The notes beneath the pieces were generated by a model, which saw nothing but the letters and a program-made list of their open reading frames with translations, did no database searches and was not told the DNA's origin. The translations under genes were made by a program, and so were the position numbers. From Marmoricola sp. OAE513 (GTDB taxonomy: Bacteria > Actinomycetota > Actinomycetes > Propionibacteriales > Nocardioidaceae), in NCBI RefSeq assembly GCF_040546585.1, contig NZ_JBEPOC010000001.1, positions 2,108,001 through 2,172,000 of the forward strand: a stretch of DNA of 64,000 nt, written 5' to 3'. Positions 45,870 through 57,072 of the stretch are shown here, one piece after another; positions within the stretch are counted from its first letter, which is position 1; the number at the start of each line of letters is the position of its first letter.

Positions 45870-47014
45870 ATGTCACAGGCTGACTGGGCCACCAAGGACT
45901 TCTACAAGGTCCTCGGGGTCTCGAAGGACGCCGACGCGTCCGCGATCAAGAAGGCGTACCGCAAGCTCGCGCGCGAGAACCACCCCGACTCCCACCCGGG
46001 GGACGCGGCTGCGGAGGCGCGGTTCAAGGAGGTCGCCGAGGCGAACGACGTCCTCAGCGACGCTGCGAAGCGCAAGGAGTACGACGACATCCGCACCTAC
46101 GGGGGTGGGATGCCCGGGGGCTTCGGGGGCGGCTTCGGGAGCGGTCAACCGAACTTCGGCGGGGGAGCGGCGGGCTTCGACCTCTCCGACCTCCTCGGCG
46201 GGATGTTCGGGGGCGGCACGCCCGGCGGCCGCGGCGCGGTCAGCGGCGCGCGAGCCGCGGCGCCGACCTCGAGACCGAGGCGGCGATCTCGTTCGAGGAA
46301 GCACTGGAGGGCACCACCATCTCGTTGCGGCTCTCCTCCGAGACCGCGTGCGAGACCTGTCGCGGGACCGGTGGCAAGCCGGGCACGAAGCCGCACGTCT
46401 GCCCGACCTGCGGCGGCGCCGGCCAGGTCGTGAACAACATGGGCGGCGGCTTCGCGATGAACGAGACCTGCCCGCAGTGCCACGGCCACCAGGTCGTGTA
46501 CGCCGAGAGCTGCCCCACCTGCCACGGGTCGGGCAGAGGCCGGTCCAGCCGCACGCTCCAGGCACGCATCCCGGCCGGGGTGAAGGACGGCCAGCGGATC
46601 CGTCTGAAGGGCAAGGGAGCCCTCGGAGAATCCGGCGGGCCGGCGGGCGACCTCTTCGTCAACGTCAAGGTCGCTGCGCACCCGCTGTTCGGCCGCAAGG
46701 GCGACCACCTCACGCTGACGGCCCCCGTCTCCTTCGACGAGGCCGCGCTCGGCGCCGAGATCACCGTGCCGACCCTGGACGGTGCGCCCGTCACGCTCCG
46801 CATCCCCGCCGGTACGCCGACGGGCCGGGTGCTGCGGGTCCGCGGACGCGGTGCTCCCCGCAAGGGAGGGGAGAAGGGCGACCTTCTCGTCTCGGTCGAG
46901 GTGCAGGTGCCGACCGAGCTGGACGACGCCACCCGGGCGGCCGTGTCGGCGTACCGTGAAGCCCGAGCGGGTCGCGACCCGCGCGCCGGACTCTTCGAGA
47001 AACGGAGCTCGTGA
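45870..47014 (+). CDS. dnaJ: Chaperone DnaJ, frameshifted as written
   Basis: A type I DnaJ of about 380 residues that feeds clients to DnaK. ATG 45870 follows AGGAGG. The J domain ([24 protein letters not shown], then HPD in [10 protein letters not shown]) is followed by a Gly/Phe region (about residues 75-120). The zinc domain has [16 protein letters not shown], a weaker CPQCHGHQ and [10 protein letters not shown]-terminal substrate domain follows. Around 46228-46256 the frame breaks: the first frame leaves GGTPGGRG for an unlikely Arg/Ala-rich tail, while [20 protein letters not shown] continues one base earlier. Loss of one base in a GC-rich run explains it. dnaJ is important to the cell, so a sequencing error is the likelier reason. 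Confidence 0.85.
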
Positions 47015-47424
47015 TGCCACGGCACACACCACGTGCACCGGGGCCCAGCACGCCCGTCTACGTGATCAGCGTGGCGGCCGAGCTGACCGGCCTGCACCCG
47101 CAGACGCTGCGGCAGTACGACCGGATGGGGCTGGTCTCCCCGGGGCGGACCGGCGGCGGCGGGCGGCGCTACTCGCTCAACGACATCGAGGCGCTCCGGG
47201 TCGTCGCCGAGCTGACCGCGGCGGGTATCGGGCTGGAGGGCGTCCGGCGCATCGTCGACCTGGAGAACCAGGTCCTGGCGCTCCGCGCCCGCAACGCCGA
47301 GCTGCTCGAGCGAGCCCGCGCTCTGCAGGCCGCTCTCGACCAGACCTCGGCCGCGCTGGCCGAGCGGCGCCCCAACCTGCCGGTCATCCGGCCTCGCGGC
47401 GGTGCCCTCCACCCGTTCGGGTGA
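47014..47424 (+). CDS. hspR: Heat-shock repressor HspR (MerR family)
   Basis: A 136-residue MerR-type repressor with helix-turn-helix YVISVAAELTGLHPQTLRQYDRMGLVSPGRT, wing RYSLNDIEALRVVAEL and a coiled-coil dimer helix. ATG 47014 has GGAG six bases upstream and is favoured over GTG 47011. It overlaps the dnaJ stop. HspR binds HAIR sites; one lies before dnaK and one before clpB. In heat shock DnaK is drawn away and repression is lifted (known from Streptomyces). As last gene of the operon it limits its own synthesis. Confidence 0.95.
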   Translation: MPRHTPRAPGPSTPVYVISVAAELTGLHPQTLRQYDRMGLVSPGRTGGGGRRYSLNDIEALRVVAELTAAGIGLEGVRRIVDLENQVLALRARNAELLERARALQAALDQTSAALAERRPNLPVIRPRGGALHPFG

Positions 47425-47552
47425 CGGGTGGGCGAACGGAAGCTCTCCACGGTGTGCCACAGCGCTCAGTGACCGATCCGCTCCCGAGCCGTTAGTCTCA
47501 GCACCGGTCCGGGAGGACCAGCACCCATGCGACGAGATGCGGGGCACTGACT

Positions 47553-48872
47553 GTGGCATTGATGGAGACCGACTGGTTCTTCCAGCACGTGGACGGTTCC
47601 GACTGGATCCACATCGCGACCATCCCCGTGTTCACGGGAGTGATCGGCTGGCTGATCAACTGGACCGGGCTGATCATGCTGTTCTCGCCCGTGCGGTTCC
47701 ACGGCTTCACCGTCCCCGGCCTCAAGCAGATCTCTCGCGTTCTCCCGCGCAAGCTCCAGGAGGTCCCCGGCTTCCTGCAGGGCGGCATCGGCTGGCAGGG
47801 CATCGTTCCCGCGCGCGCGGCCAAGATGGGCAGCATCGCCGTCGACAAGGCGATCGCGAAGCTCGGGACGCCCGGTGAGTTCTACCAGCAGCTGGAACCG
47901 GACAAGATCGCCGAGCACATCGTCAAGGTCTTCGAGCCGGACATGCCGAAGATGATCGAGGACATCATGGCTCGGGAGCACCCGAACCTGTGGCGCGACC
48001 TCCCGACGCCCGCCCGGAAGGCGATCATCGCCCGGGTGCAGGCGCAGATGCCGACGGTGGTGCACGGCATCACCGACGAGATCGGCGTGCACATCGACCA
48101 GCTGCTCGACCCGAAGATCATGGTGATCGACCACTTCGAGGCCAACCCCGCCCTGGTCGTCCGGATCTTCCGCGACTTCGGTCAGAAGGAGCTCAACCTG
48201 ATGGTGGCCTTCGGGTTCATCTTCGGGTTCCTGCTCGGCATCCCGGTCGCGGTCGCGGACCACTGGTTCGGCCTGTGGTGGCTGCTGCCGATCCTCGGTG
48301 TCATCGTCGGGTGGGTCACCAACGCGCTGGGCATGTGGCTGATCTTCGAGCCGCCCGAGCCCAAACGGATCCTCGGCATCACGTGGCACGGTCTGTTCCT
48401 GCGCCGCCAGGACGAGGCCGCCGAGGTGTACGCGCAGATCATCGCCGACGACGTCATCACGCTCGAGCGGATCGGCGACTTCCTGCTCGACGGCCCGCGC
48501 GGCGACCGGACCCGGCAGATGCTCGCCACCGCGATGCTGCCCGCCATCGACCAGGCGGCCGGACCGGTCCGCGGCGCGGTCCGGATCGCGATCGGCAGCA
48601 AGAAGTTCGACAGCATCCGCGACGCGGTGGCGAACGAGGCGGTCGACCGCACCATCACGCCGTTCCGGGACCCGGAGTTCTCCAAGCGTCAGGCTGACAA
48701 GATCCGCACGCTGGTCTCGGCGCGCACCAAGGAGCTGCCGCCGAAGGACTTCGTGGACATGATGCGGTCCGCGATCAAGGAAGACGAGTGGATGCTGTAC
48801 GCCCACGGCGCGATCATGGGCTTCGCGGGTGGGGTGGTCCACCTGGCGATCTTCGGGGTGGGGGGAAGTTGA
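47553..48872 (+). CDS. DUF445 family membrane protein
   Basis: This 439-residue protein starts at GTG 47553 (ATG 47562 also possible). N-terminal helix FTGVIGWLINWTGLIMLFSPVRF carries the DUF445 signature of a membrane helix with Asn. A long soluble helical middle (about residues 60-210) follows, then a second membrane pair (MVAFGFIFGFLLGIPVAV, GWVTNALGMWLIFEPP) and a C-terminal helix pair. The function is unknown. The stop overlaps the next TTG start, so the two genes are translationally coupled. Confidence 0.75.
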   Translation: MALMETDWFFQHVDGSDWIHIATIPVFTGVIGWLINWTGLIMLFSPVRFHGFTVPGLKQISRVLPRKLQEVPGFLQGGIGWQGIVPARAAKMGSIAVDKAIAKLGTPGEFYQQLEPDKIAEHIVKVFEPDMPKMIEDIMAREHPNLWRDLPTPARKAIIARVQAQMPTVVHGITDEIGVHIDQLLDPKIMVIDHFEANPALVVRIFRDFGQKELNLMVAFGFIFGFLLGIPVAVADHWFGLWWLLPILGVIVGWVTNALGMWLIFEPPEPKRILGITWHGLFLRRQDEAAEVYAQIIADDVITLERIGDFLLDGPRGDRTRQMLATAMLPAIDQAAGPVRGAVRIAIGSKKFDSIRDAVANEAVDRTITPFRDPEFSKRQADKIRTLVSARTKELPPKDFVDMMRSAIKEDEWMLYAHGAIMGFAGGVVHLAIFGVGGS

Positions 48873-49747
48873 GCGACAGGGAATCTCGCGACGAGCGCGC
48901 GCCGGCCGTCTGGGAGGGCGCGGCGGACGCGCTGCCAGGAGTGGCCCGCATCGCCGGGACCGCGTGGCTGCGCTCCGCGTCCTGGGTGGCGGGCTCGGGC
49001 GCGCGCTCGGCCCGCAACCTTGCCCGAGCCATGACCGACCCGCGTGCTGCCGGTGACCTGGTCCGCGGCGTCGCTTCCGACCTCGCCGAGGCGACGAAAG
49101 CGATCTCCAACGTCGCCACCGCCATCTCCAGCGGCGTGCCGGTCCCGGTGGCGCTGTTCGAGGCCAGCGTGACGATCACCTCCGCGATGGCGCCCGACGA
49201 GCGGGAGGTGCGCGAGGACAGCGAGAAGTCGCTGCGTGAGCGTGGCGAGGACCTGCTGCGCCGGTCCCGTGACGTGTGGAGCGACGACGAGGCGCATCCG
49301 GCGTACGGGCGGATCCTCGACGAGGTCGCGCCGGACGAGGCCCGGATCCTGCTCCTGCTCCTGCGCGGTGGTCCGCAGCCGTCGGTCGACGTCCGCACCG
49401 GTGGCCCGGTCGGGATGGTCAGCTCCTCGCTGCTCTCGGCCGGGCTGACCATGATCGGTCCACGGGCCGGAGTGCGTTACCTCGACGAGGTGCCGGCGTA
49501 CCTGAACAACCTGTTTCGGCTCGGACTGATCTGGTTCTCGCGCGAGCAGCTCGAGGACCCGCTGGAGTACCAGGTCGTCGAGGCGCAGCCGGACGTCCTC
49601 GAGGCGATGCACTCGGTGCGGTTCGCCAAGGTGGTCCGCCGGTCGATCCACCTCACGCCGTTCGGCATCGACTTCTGCAAGACCTGCCTCGTCGACGACG
49701 ACGAGACGCACGACCTGCCCGAGCACGAGACGCCCGACCCCGAGTAG
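48869..49747 (+). CDS. DUF4393 (Abi-alpha-like) domain protein, coupled to DUF445 protein
   Basis: The protein has 292 residues from TTG 48869, overlapping the previous stop in a TTGA arrangement, with a GGGGGGAAG ribosome site. The C-terminal half reads HPAYGRILDEVAPDEARILLLLL, NLFRLGLIWFSREQLEDPLEYQ and LTPFGIDFCKTCL, the usual order of DUF4393. This family is also called Abi-alpha and is loosely linked to abortive infection. The N-terminal half is helical, with an amphipathic segment. A defence role is not shown here; a stress-related membrane function with DUF445 is also possible. Confidence 0.55.
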   Translation: MSDRESRDERAPAVWEGAADALPGVARIAGTAWLRSASWVAGSGARSARNLARAMTDPRAAGDLVRGVASDLAEATKAISNVATAISSGVPVPVALFEASVTITSAMAPDEREVREDSEKSLRERGEDLLRRSRDVWSDDEAHPAYGRILDEVAPDEARILLLLLRGGPQPSVDVRTGGPVGMVSSSLLSAGLTMIGPRAGVRYLDEVPAYLNNLFRLGLIWFSREQLEDPLEYQVVEAQPDVLEAMHSVRFAKVVRRSIHLTPFGIDFCKTCLVDDDETHDLPEHETPDPE

Positions 49748-49777
49748 AGGTCGGACGTCCCGGCAGGCGGGGTCGGG

Positions 49778-50461
49778 TCAGAAGACGTCGGCGTCGACCG
49801 GGGTGAGCGCCTTGGTCGAGACCAGCTTGGTCTCGGTGGCGGTGATCCGGAAGTCTCCGCGGGAGAACGTTCCGTTGTTGCTCTCGCAGGTGACGGTGAT
49901 CTTCGTGTTCGGGGTCTTGGTGACCACGCCGCTCCCGGTCATCGCGGGCCGCCACTCGGGGTTGGCGGTGTAGATGAAGGAGGAGTAGCCGACCTTCAGG
50001 TCGCTGCCCGGCCCGGAGACCGTGTCCTGCTCGATGTAGCACTGGATGCCGGACGTGGCGTTCAGCTGGGTGAAGAACTGGGAGTAGCTGACCGTGAACG
50101 CCCCGTTGGGGAGCGGGAGCGTGAACCGGACACCCTTCTTGCCGGTGAAGGCCGTGCTGGTGAACTCGTAGGTCCGGTTGCGCAGGGCGCCCGAGTCGAG
50201 CCCGTCGACCAGGTCGGCGTTGAGGTTCGCGACGCGACCGCGGCCGGTCACGGCGAGGGGGGCGTCCGTGCTCTTCTTGGTCTTGAGCTTGAGCGCGGTG
50301 CCGGGGGTGGTCCGCTTGAGGGTCGTGGTCTTGCCGGCGCTGGTGGTCTTGCCGGCCAGCAAGGAGCTGCCGGTCGCTGCCAGTGCGACGGTGTTGGCGG
50401 CCAGGACCAGGACGGTGACGGCGCCGATGACGGTGAGGGCCGAGATGAGCTTGGAACGCAT
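49778..50461 (-). CDS. Secreted protein of unknown function (tandem paralog A)
   Basis: This 227-residue protein has a clear signal peptide (MRSKLISALTVIGAVTVLVLA, cleavage after VALA). Lys/Thr-rich basic repeats (KTTSAGKTTTLKRTT) and the motif GRVANLNADLVDGLDSG follow. The last ~120 residues are beta-rich with two Cys that could pair. The NADLVDGLD motif recurs in its two neighbours and in many exported proteins of unknown role. A 20-bp motif lies 75 bp upstream of the start. Confidence 0.7.
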   Translation of the reverse strand: MRSKLISALTVIGAVTVLVLAANTVALAATGSSLLAGKTTSAGKTTTLKRTTPGTALKLKTKKSTDAPLAVTGRGRVANLNADLVDGLDSGALRNRTYEFTSTAFTGKKGVRFTLPLPNGAFTVSYSQFFTQLNATSGIQCYIEQDTVSGPGSDLKVGYSSFIYTANPEWRPAMTGSGVVTKTPNTKITVTCESNNGTFSRGDFRITATETKLVSTKALTPVDADVF

Positions 50462-50535
50462 GGTGAACCGATCTGATGAGGGAGAGGTGCTGGAGCACCC
50501 TGACTCCCTCCACGATGTCGGATCCGGCCGCCCCC

Positions 50536-50555
50536 GGAATCAGGGGAATCCCTAG
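50536..50555 (-). promoter_or_regulatory. Conserved 20-bp promoter motif, copy 1
   Basis: GGAATCAGGGGAATCCCTAG on the plus strand, 75 bp upstream of the paralog A start. The core TCAGGG...CCCTAG is nearly palindromic. Copy 2 at 52151-52170 differs by one base and stands at the same distance from paralog C. Confidence 0.55.
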
Positions 50556-50582
50556 AGGCGACCCTCGGCCCTCACGCAGGGG

Positions 50583-51284
50583 TCATCGGCGGGCGGCCTT
50601 CTTGCCCGTGACGAAGGGAGCGGTCCGGGACGAGACGACCTGGGTCGGCGTCGCGACGATCTGGAACGGCGTGTCCGGGAAGGTCGACGAGAAGTCACCG
50701 GTGTCGCTGTCGCAGCCGACCGAGAGGTCGGTCGCGGCGCTCTTGGTGACCAGACCGGCGCCGGTCAGGGCGGGGTCCCAACCGGATCCGGTGGTGTGCA
50801 CCTGCGAGCTCCACGCGGTGTACTGGTCGATCCCCTGGTTCGGCTTGGCGTCCTGCAGCACGTAGCACTCGACCCCGCCCGCTTCGGCGCCGTCCGCGAA
50901 GAGCGAGTAGGTCACGTTGTAGGAGCCGTTGGGCAGGTCCAGCCTGACCCGGACGCTGTCCTGGTTCGTGAAGTTGGGGGCCTTGAACACGTAGCTGCGG
51001 GTACGGAGCTGGGAGGAGTCCAGCCCGTCGACGAGGTCGGCGTTCAGGTTCGCCACCCGGCCGCGTCCGTTGACGGCGAACGGAGAGTTCGAGCTCTTCT
51101 TGGTCTTGACCTTGAAGGCGGTTCCCGACGTCGTCCGCTTGACGGTCGTGGCCTTGCCGGCGGTGGTGGTCTTGCCGGCGATCAGCGCACTTCCGGTGGT
51201 GGCGAGAGCGACGGTGTTGGCCGCGAGGACCAGGACGGTGACCGCACCGATGACGGTGAGGCCCGAGACGATCTTGGAGCGCAT
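50583..51284 (-). CDS. Secreted protein of unknown function (tandem paralog B)
   Basis: The protein has 233 residues from ATG 51284, taken as start because it aligns with the starts of paralogs A and C; the frame extends 15 codons upstream without need. Signal peptide MRSKIVSGLTVIGAVTVLVLA, KTTTAGKATTVKRTT basic stretch and GRVANLNADLVDGLDSS are shared with the other two. The C-terminal domain (YNVTYSLFADGAEAGGVECYVLQ) is beta-rich with paired Cys. Unlike A and C, its upstream gap lacks the 20-bp motif. It is about 130 bp downstream of C, behind a terminator. Confidence 0.7.
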   Translation of the reverse strand: MRSKIVSGLTVIGAVTVLVLAANTVALATTGSALIAGKTTTAGKATTVKRTTSGTAFKVKTKKSSNSPFAVNGRGRVANLNADLVDGLDSSQLRTRSYVFKAPNFTNQDSVRVRLDLPNGSYNVTYSLFADGAEAGGVECYVLQDAKPNQGIDQYTAWSSQVHTTGSGWDPALTGAGLVTKSAATDLSVGCDSDTGDFSSTFPDTPFQIVATPTQVVSSRTAPFVTGKKAARR

Positions 51285-51376
51285 GGATTTCCGATCTGTC
51301 GAGGAGTGTGCGATCGGATCTTTACGCAACCAGCCCGTTCAGAAATAGACGACTGAAGATCTGAACTCGCCGTCCA

Positions 51377-51416
51377 ACCACGAACGGCCGCCCCGGGCGG
51401 AGCGGCCGTTCGTGGT
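51377..51416 (-). terminator. Hairpin terminator of paralog C
   Basis: ACCACGAACGGCCG (51377-51390) and its complement (51403-51416) form a 14-bp stem around a 12-base loop, ten bases past the stop of paralog C. It should separate C from B. Confidence 0.7.
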
Positions 51417-51426
51417 ACGGAGGTGG

Positions 51427-52077
51427 CTACGGGGTGATGTTGAGACCGGCCTTGGTGGTCACGCCGTCGACCCGGGTGAAGTACACCTGCGGGGTGGCCG
51501 AGTTGGTGTTGAACAGAAAGTTCGAGCTCGAGAAGCAGTGCAGCTTGACGGTCTTGCCGCCCCGGATGTCGACCAGAGCGGTCCCGTTGGCCGAGGAGAA
51601 GCTACCCGAGTCCACGCCGAAGACCAGCCCGTAGGACTTGTTGTCCGAAGTCACGAACTCGCAGCCGACCGGGTCGGACCCGTTGGCGACCAGCGCGAAC
51701 GTGCCCTGCCACAGCCCCGACGGCAGGCCCGGCAGCGAGATCTGGAGCTGGGTACCGGCCGGGAATGCGGGAAGGGTGTAGCTGACCGCCCGGTTCTGGA
51801 GGGCGGCGGCGTCCAGGCCGTCAACCTTGTCGGCGTTCAGGTTCGTGACCCGACCCTTGCCGTTGACGGCGAACGGCGCGTTGGCAGTGCTCTTGGTCAG
51901 CACCTTGAACGTCGTGCCGGAGGTGGTCCGCTTCAGGGTGGTGACCTTGCCGGCGGTGGTCTTCTTGCCGGCCAGCAACGAGCTGCCGGTCGCCGCGAGG
52001 GCGACAGTGTTGGCCGCGAGGACCAGGACCGTGACCGCGCCGATGACGGTGAGGGCCGAGATGAGCTTGGAGCGCAT
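51427..52077 (-). CDS. Secreted protein of unknown function (tandem paralog C)
   Basis: The protein has 216 residues. It shares with A and B the signal peptide (nearly identical to A over 40 residues), the KTTAGKVTTLKRTT basic stretch and GRVTNLNADKVDGLD. The C-terminal domain differs more (FPAGTQLQISLPGLPSG). The sharing is highest in the leader and lowest in the distal domain, so the copies duplicated and then diverged at the exposed end. The 20-bp motif is 74 bp upstream. Confidence 0.7.
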   Translation of the reverse strand: MRSKLISALTVIGAVTVLVLAANTVALAATGSSLLAGKKTTAGKVTTLKRTTSGTTFKVLTKSTANAPFAVNGKGRVTNLNADKVDGLDAAALQNRAVSYTLPAFPAGTQLQISLPGLPSGLWQGTFALVANGSDPVGCEFVTSDNKSYGLVFGVDSGSFSSANGTALVDIRGGKTVKLHCFSSSNFLFNTNSATPQVYFTRVDGVTTKAGLNITP

Positions 52078-52150
52078 GATGAACCGATCTACTCAGGAGG
52101 CGTGCCTCGTGCACGTGGACAACCTGATGATGTCGATTTTCGGGCCCGGT

Positions 52151-52170
52151 GGAATCAGGGGTATCCCTAG
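52151..52170 (-). promoter_or_regulatory. Conserved 20-bp promoter motif, copy 2
   Basis: GGAATCAGGGGTATCCCTAG on the plus strand, 19 of 20 bases as in copy 1, 74 bp upstream of paralog C. It may bind a response regulator of the NarL/LuxR type, whose sites often pair TAGGG-like halves; this is inference. Confidence 0.55.
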
Positions 52171-52195
52171 GAACGTCCGCCCCGGGTACGTCGGG

Positions 52196-52669
52196 TCATT
52201 CGGGGCGGGGCCAGCGCCGACCCTCGAGATCCTCGATCGAGACGTTGAACCTGGCCAGAAGCTCGTGCAGCGCAGCGACGTCCTCGGGCTCCCACGTCTC
52301 CAGCACGTGCCCGACCTGCGTGTGCCGCATCGTGCGGTCCCGGTGGAGCATGCCCAGCCCCTTCTTCGTCGGGCGCAGCAGCCGGGCGATGCCGCCGTCC
52401 GGGCTGTCGATCCGCTCCGCCAGGCCCTTGCGACGTAGTGCCGCGACCTGACGGTTCACCGTGGAGACGTCCAACCGGAACGCCTCGGCGAGCTGCTTCA
52501 ACGTCAGCGGCTCGAGCTCGAGGCGGCTCAGCAGCTGGTATCCGGACCGGTCCAGGACGAGATCGGGGGTGTGTGCGGCCGAGCTGAGCTGGTGCCGGGC
52601 GAGGAGGGTCAGCTCCTGCTCGAGGAGCTCGACGGTGCGGTCGAGATCGACCTGGGTCCGTGCGGGCAC
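52196..52669 (-). CDS. MarR family transcriptional regulator
   Basis: The protein has 157 residues from GTG 52669, with GAGGAG upstream. The winged helix LTLKQLAEAFRLDVSTVNRQVAALRRKGL and wing DSPDGGIARLLRPTKKG are standard. It is divergent from an MFS transporter with a palindromic operator in the gap, the classic arrangement of a repressor and its efflux pump. Confidence 0.85.
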   Translation of the reverse strand: MPARTQVDLDRTVELLEQELTLLARHQLSSAAHTPDLVLDRSGYQLLSRLELEPLTLKQLAEAFRLDVSTVNRQVAALRRKGLAERIDSPDGGIARLLRPTKKGLGMLHRDRTMRHTQVGHVLETWEPEDVAALHELLARFNVSIEDLEGRRWPRPE

Positions 52670-52716
52670 GTGTGATGCTCCTCTCCGTCGTGGTGCGGCA
52701 TCCAGCGATGTGCACA

Positions 52717-52744
52717 GTACACATCATGTGTACGATACACATCA
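52717..52744. promoter_or_regulatory. Operator between MarR and MFS genes
   Basis: GTACACAT-C-ATGTGTAC (52717-52733) is a perfect 17-bp palindrome. TACACATCA repeats directly 18 bp later (52736-52744), so two dimers could bind. It lies about 50 bp from either start. Confidence 0.65.
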
Positions 52745-52792
52745 AGAACGCCGCGCTCGGCCGCGTTCCGTACTGCTCGAGAGGCACGCACG

Positions 52793-54232
52793 ATGACGCA
52801 CACCGCGCCCCCGCTCAACGGGGTCGACGCACACCGCAAGGTTCCCCACCCGACTGCGGTGGTCGCCATCGGTTGCTTCTGCGGGATCGTCGTCGCCCTC
52901 ACCCAGACGATGATCGTCCCCCTGGTGCCGCTCCTGCCGAACCTCCTGCACGCCGACGCCTCGGACACGTCGTGGGCGGTCACGGCGACGCTGCTCACGG
53001 CTGCGGTGATGATGCCGATCTCCGGTCGTCTCGGCGACATGGTCGGGAAGCGGCTCATGCTCGTTCTCAGCCTCGCCTCGCTCGTCACCGGATCGGTGCT
53101 CTGTGCGCTCTCCGACAGCCTGCTCCCGATGATCGTCGGTCGCGCGCTCCAGGGCGTCTCGATGGGTGCGATCGCGCTCGGGATCAGCATCATGCGCGAC
53201 GAGCTGCCGGCTGACCGGATCGGTCCTGCCGTGGCCCGGATGAGCGCCACGCTCGGCGTCGGCGGTGCCGTCGGCCTGCCGGTCGCCGCGATCATCGTCG
53301 AGAAGGCGAACTGGCACGCCCTGTTCTGGATCGCCGCCGGCCTGGGCGCGCTCTGCCTGGCGGCCGTGCTGCTGGTGATCCCGGAGTCCCCGGTCCGCAC
53401 CCCGGCACGCTTCGACCTGCTCGGTGCCGTCGGGCTTGCAGCCGTCCTGGTGATGCTGCTGCTCGCGATCAGCAAGGGCGGCGACTGGGGCTGGGGTGAC
53501 CACCTGACCCTCGGACTGCTCGTCGGCTCTGCCGTGGTGCTGGTCCTCTGGGGCTTCTGGGAGCTGCGCAACGCAGCACCCCTGGTCGACCTGCGCACGT
53601 CGGCCAAGCCGCAGGTGCTGTTCACGAACTTCGCCTCGATCGCCGTCGGCTTCGCGATGTACGGCATGTCGCTGATGCCGATCCAGCTGCTGCTGGCTCC
53701 CTCGGCTACCGGCTACGGCGAGGGAATGAGCCTGATCAAGGCCGGTCTCGTCGTCGCTCCCAGCGGCCTGATGATGTACCTGTTCTCGGGCACCGGCGCG
53801 CGCATCTCCGCCGCGCGCGGCCCGCGCACGAGCCTCGGGTTCGGCATCGTCGTGCTCGCGCTGAGCTACGTGTGGATGCTCTTCCTGCACGACCAGTGGT
53901 GGCAGGTCTGCATCGCCTCGGTGCTGCTCGGCATCGGGATCGGGATCGCCTACGCCGCCATGCCCGCCCTCATCATGGGGGCCGTCCCGGTCACCGAGAC
54001 CGCGGCTGCGAACGGGCTCAACGCGCTGATGCGCTCGGTCGGGACGTCACTTTCGGCGGCCGTGGTCGGCACCGTCCTGGCGCACGAGACCATCGACGTC
54101 GGCGGCTTCACGTTCCCCTCCGAGCACGGCTTCACGCTCGCGATCCTCATCTCGCTGGCGGCTGCGGGGCTCGCTCTGCTGCTGTGCTGGGCGATCCCGG
54201 CGCGGGCAGCCGGCCCGGCCGCGGTTTCCTGA
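52793..54232 (+). CDS. MFS drug transporter (DHA2-like)
   Basis: This 479-residue permease has 12-14 membrane helices. MMPISGRLGDMVGKRLMLV after TM2 is the MFS loop signature, GRALQGVSMGAIALGIS is motif B, and GVGGAVGLPVAAIIVE is the antiporter motif C. Long size and motif C fit the DHA2 drug:H+ antiporters. It would export a toxic compound and be induced when the divergent MarR repressor binds it. The substrate is unknown. Confidence 0.85.
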   Translation: MTHTAPPLNGVDAHRKVPHPTAVVAIGCFCGIVVALTQTMIVPLVPLLPNLLHADASDTSWAVTATLLTAAVMMPISGRLGDMVGKRLMLVLSLASLVTGSVLCALSDSLLPMIVGRALQGVSMGAIALGISIMRDELPADRIGPAVARMSATLGVGGAVGLPVAAIIVEKANWHALFWIAAGLGALCLAAVLLVIPESPVRTPARFDLLGAVGLAAVLVMLLLAISKGGDWGWGDHLTLGLLVGSAVVLVLWGFWELRNAAPLVDLRTSAKPQVLFTNFASIAVGFAMYGMSLMPIQLLLAPSATGYGEGMSLIKAGLVVAPSGLMMYLFSGTGARISAARGPRTSLGFGIVVLALSYVWMLFLHDQWWQVCIASVLLGIGIGIAYAAMPALIMGAVPVTETAAANGLNALMRSVGTSLSAAVVGTVLAHETIDVGGFTFPSEHGFTLAILISLAAAGLALLLCWAIPARAAGPAAVS

Positions 54233-54363
54233 CCCGCCCAGTCCGTCAGGCCGCAGGGGCGGCAGCACGCGAAGGTGTCGGTCCGGCGCGCCCCGACCGG
54301 TCCCCGGGGTCGTCCCGGTCCCGGTTGCCTGCCCGGCCTGAGTCCGGCAGGATTTCTCTCGAA

Positions 54364-54384
54364 GTTGAGTGGAATGGACTCAAC
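54364..54384. promoter_or_regulatory. HAIR operator for HspR in the clpB promoter
   Basis: GTTGAGT, seven bases (GGAATGG), then ACTCAAC: identical arms to the dnaK site at 43211. It stands 91 bp upstream of the clpB end of the gap. A 14-codon frame (54403-54447) lies between it and clpB behind GGAGG; it may be a leader peptide, or chance. Confidence 0.85.
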
Positions 54385-54474
54385 TTTGGAGGCGTTGTCC
54401 TCATGACGGCTCGGCAGAGCCCGATGGAACGACAGCACGGCCACTAGGTTGGCCGGACTCGGAAGGGTGCACAC

Positions 54475-57061
<2,587 letters not shown>

Positions 57062-57072
<11 letters not shown>

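Noticed and set aside
54403-54447. 14-codon leader peptide before clpB
   Set aside because: It has a GGAGG upstream, but it is very short with no attenuator hairpin or repeated codons, so it is mentioned only in the clpB operator entry.
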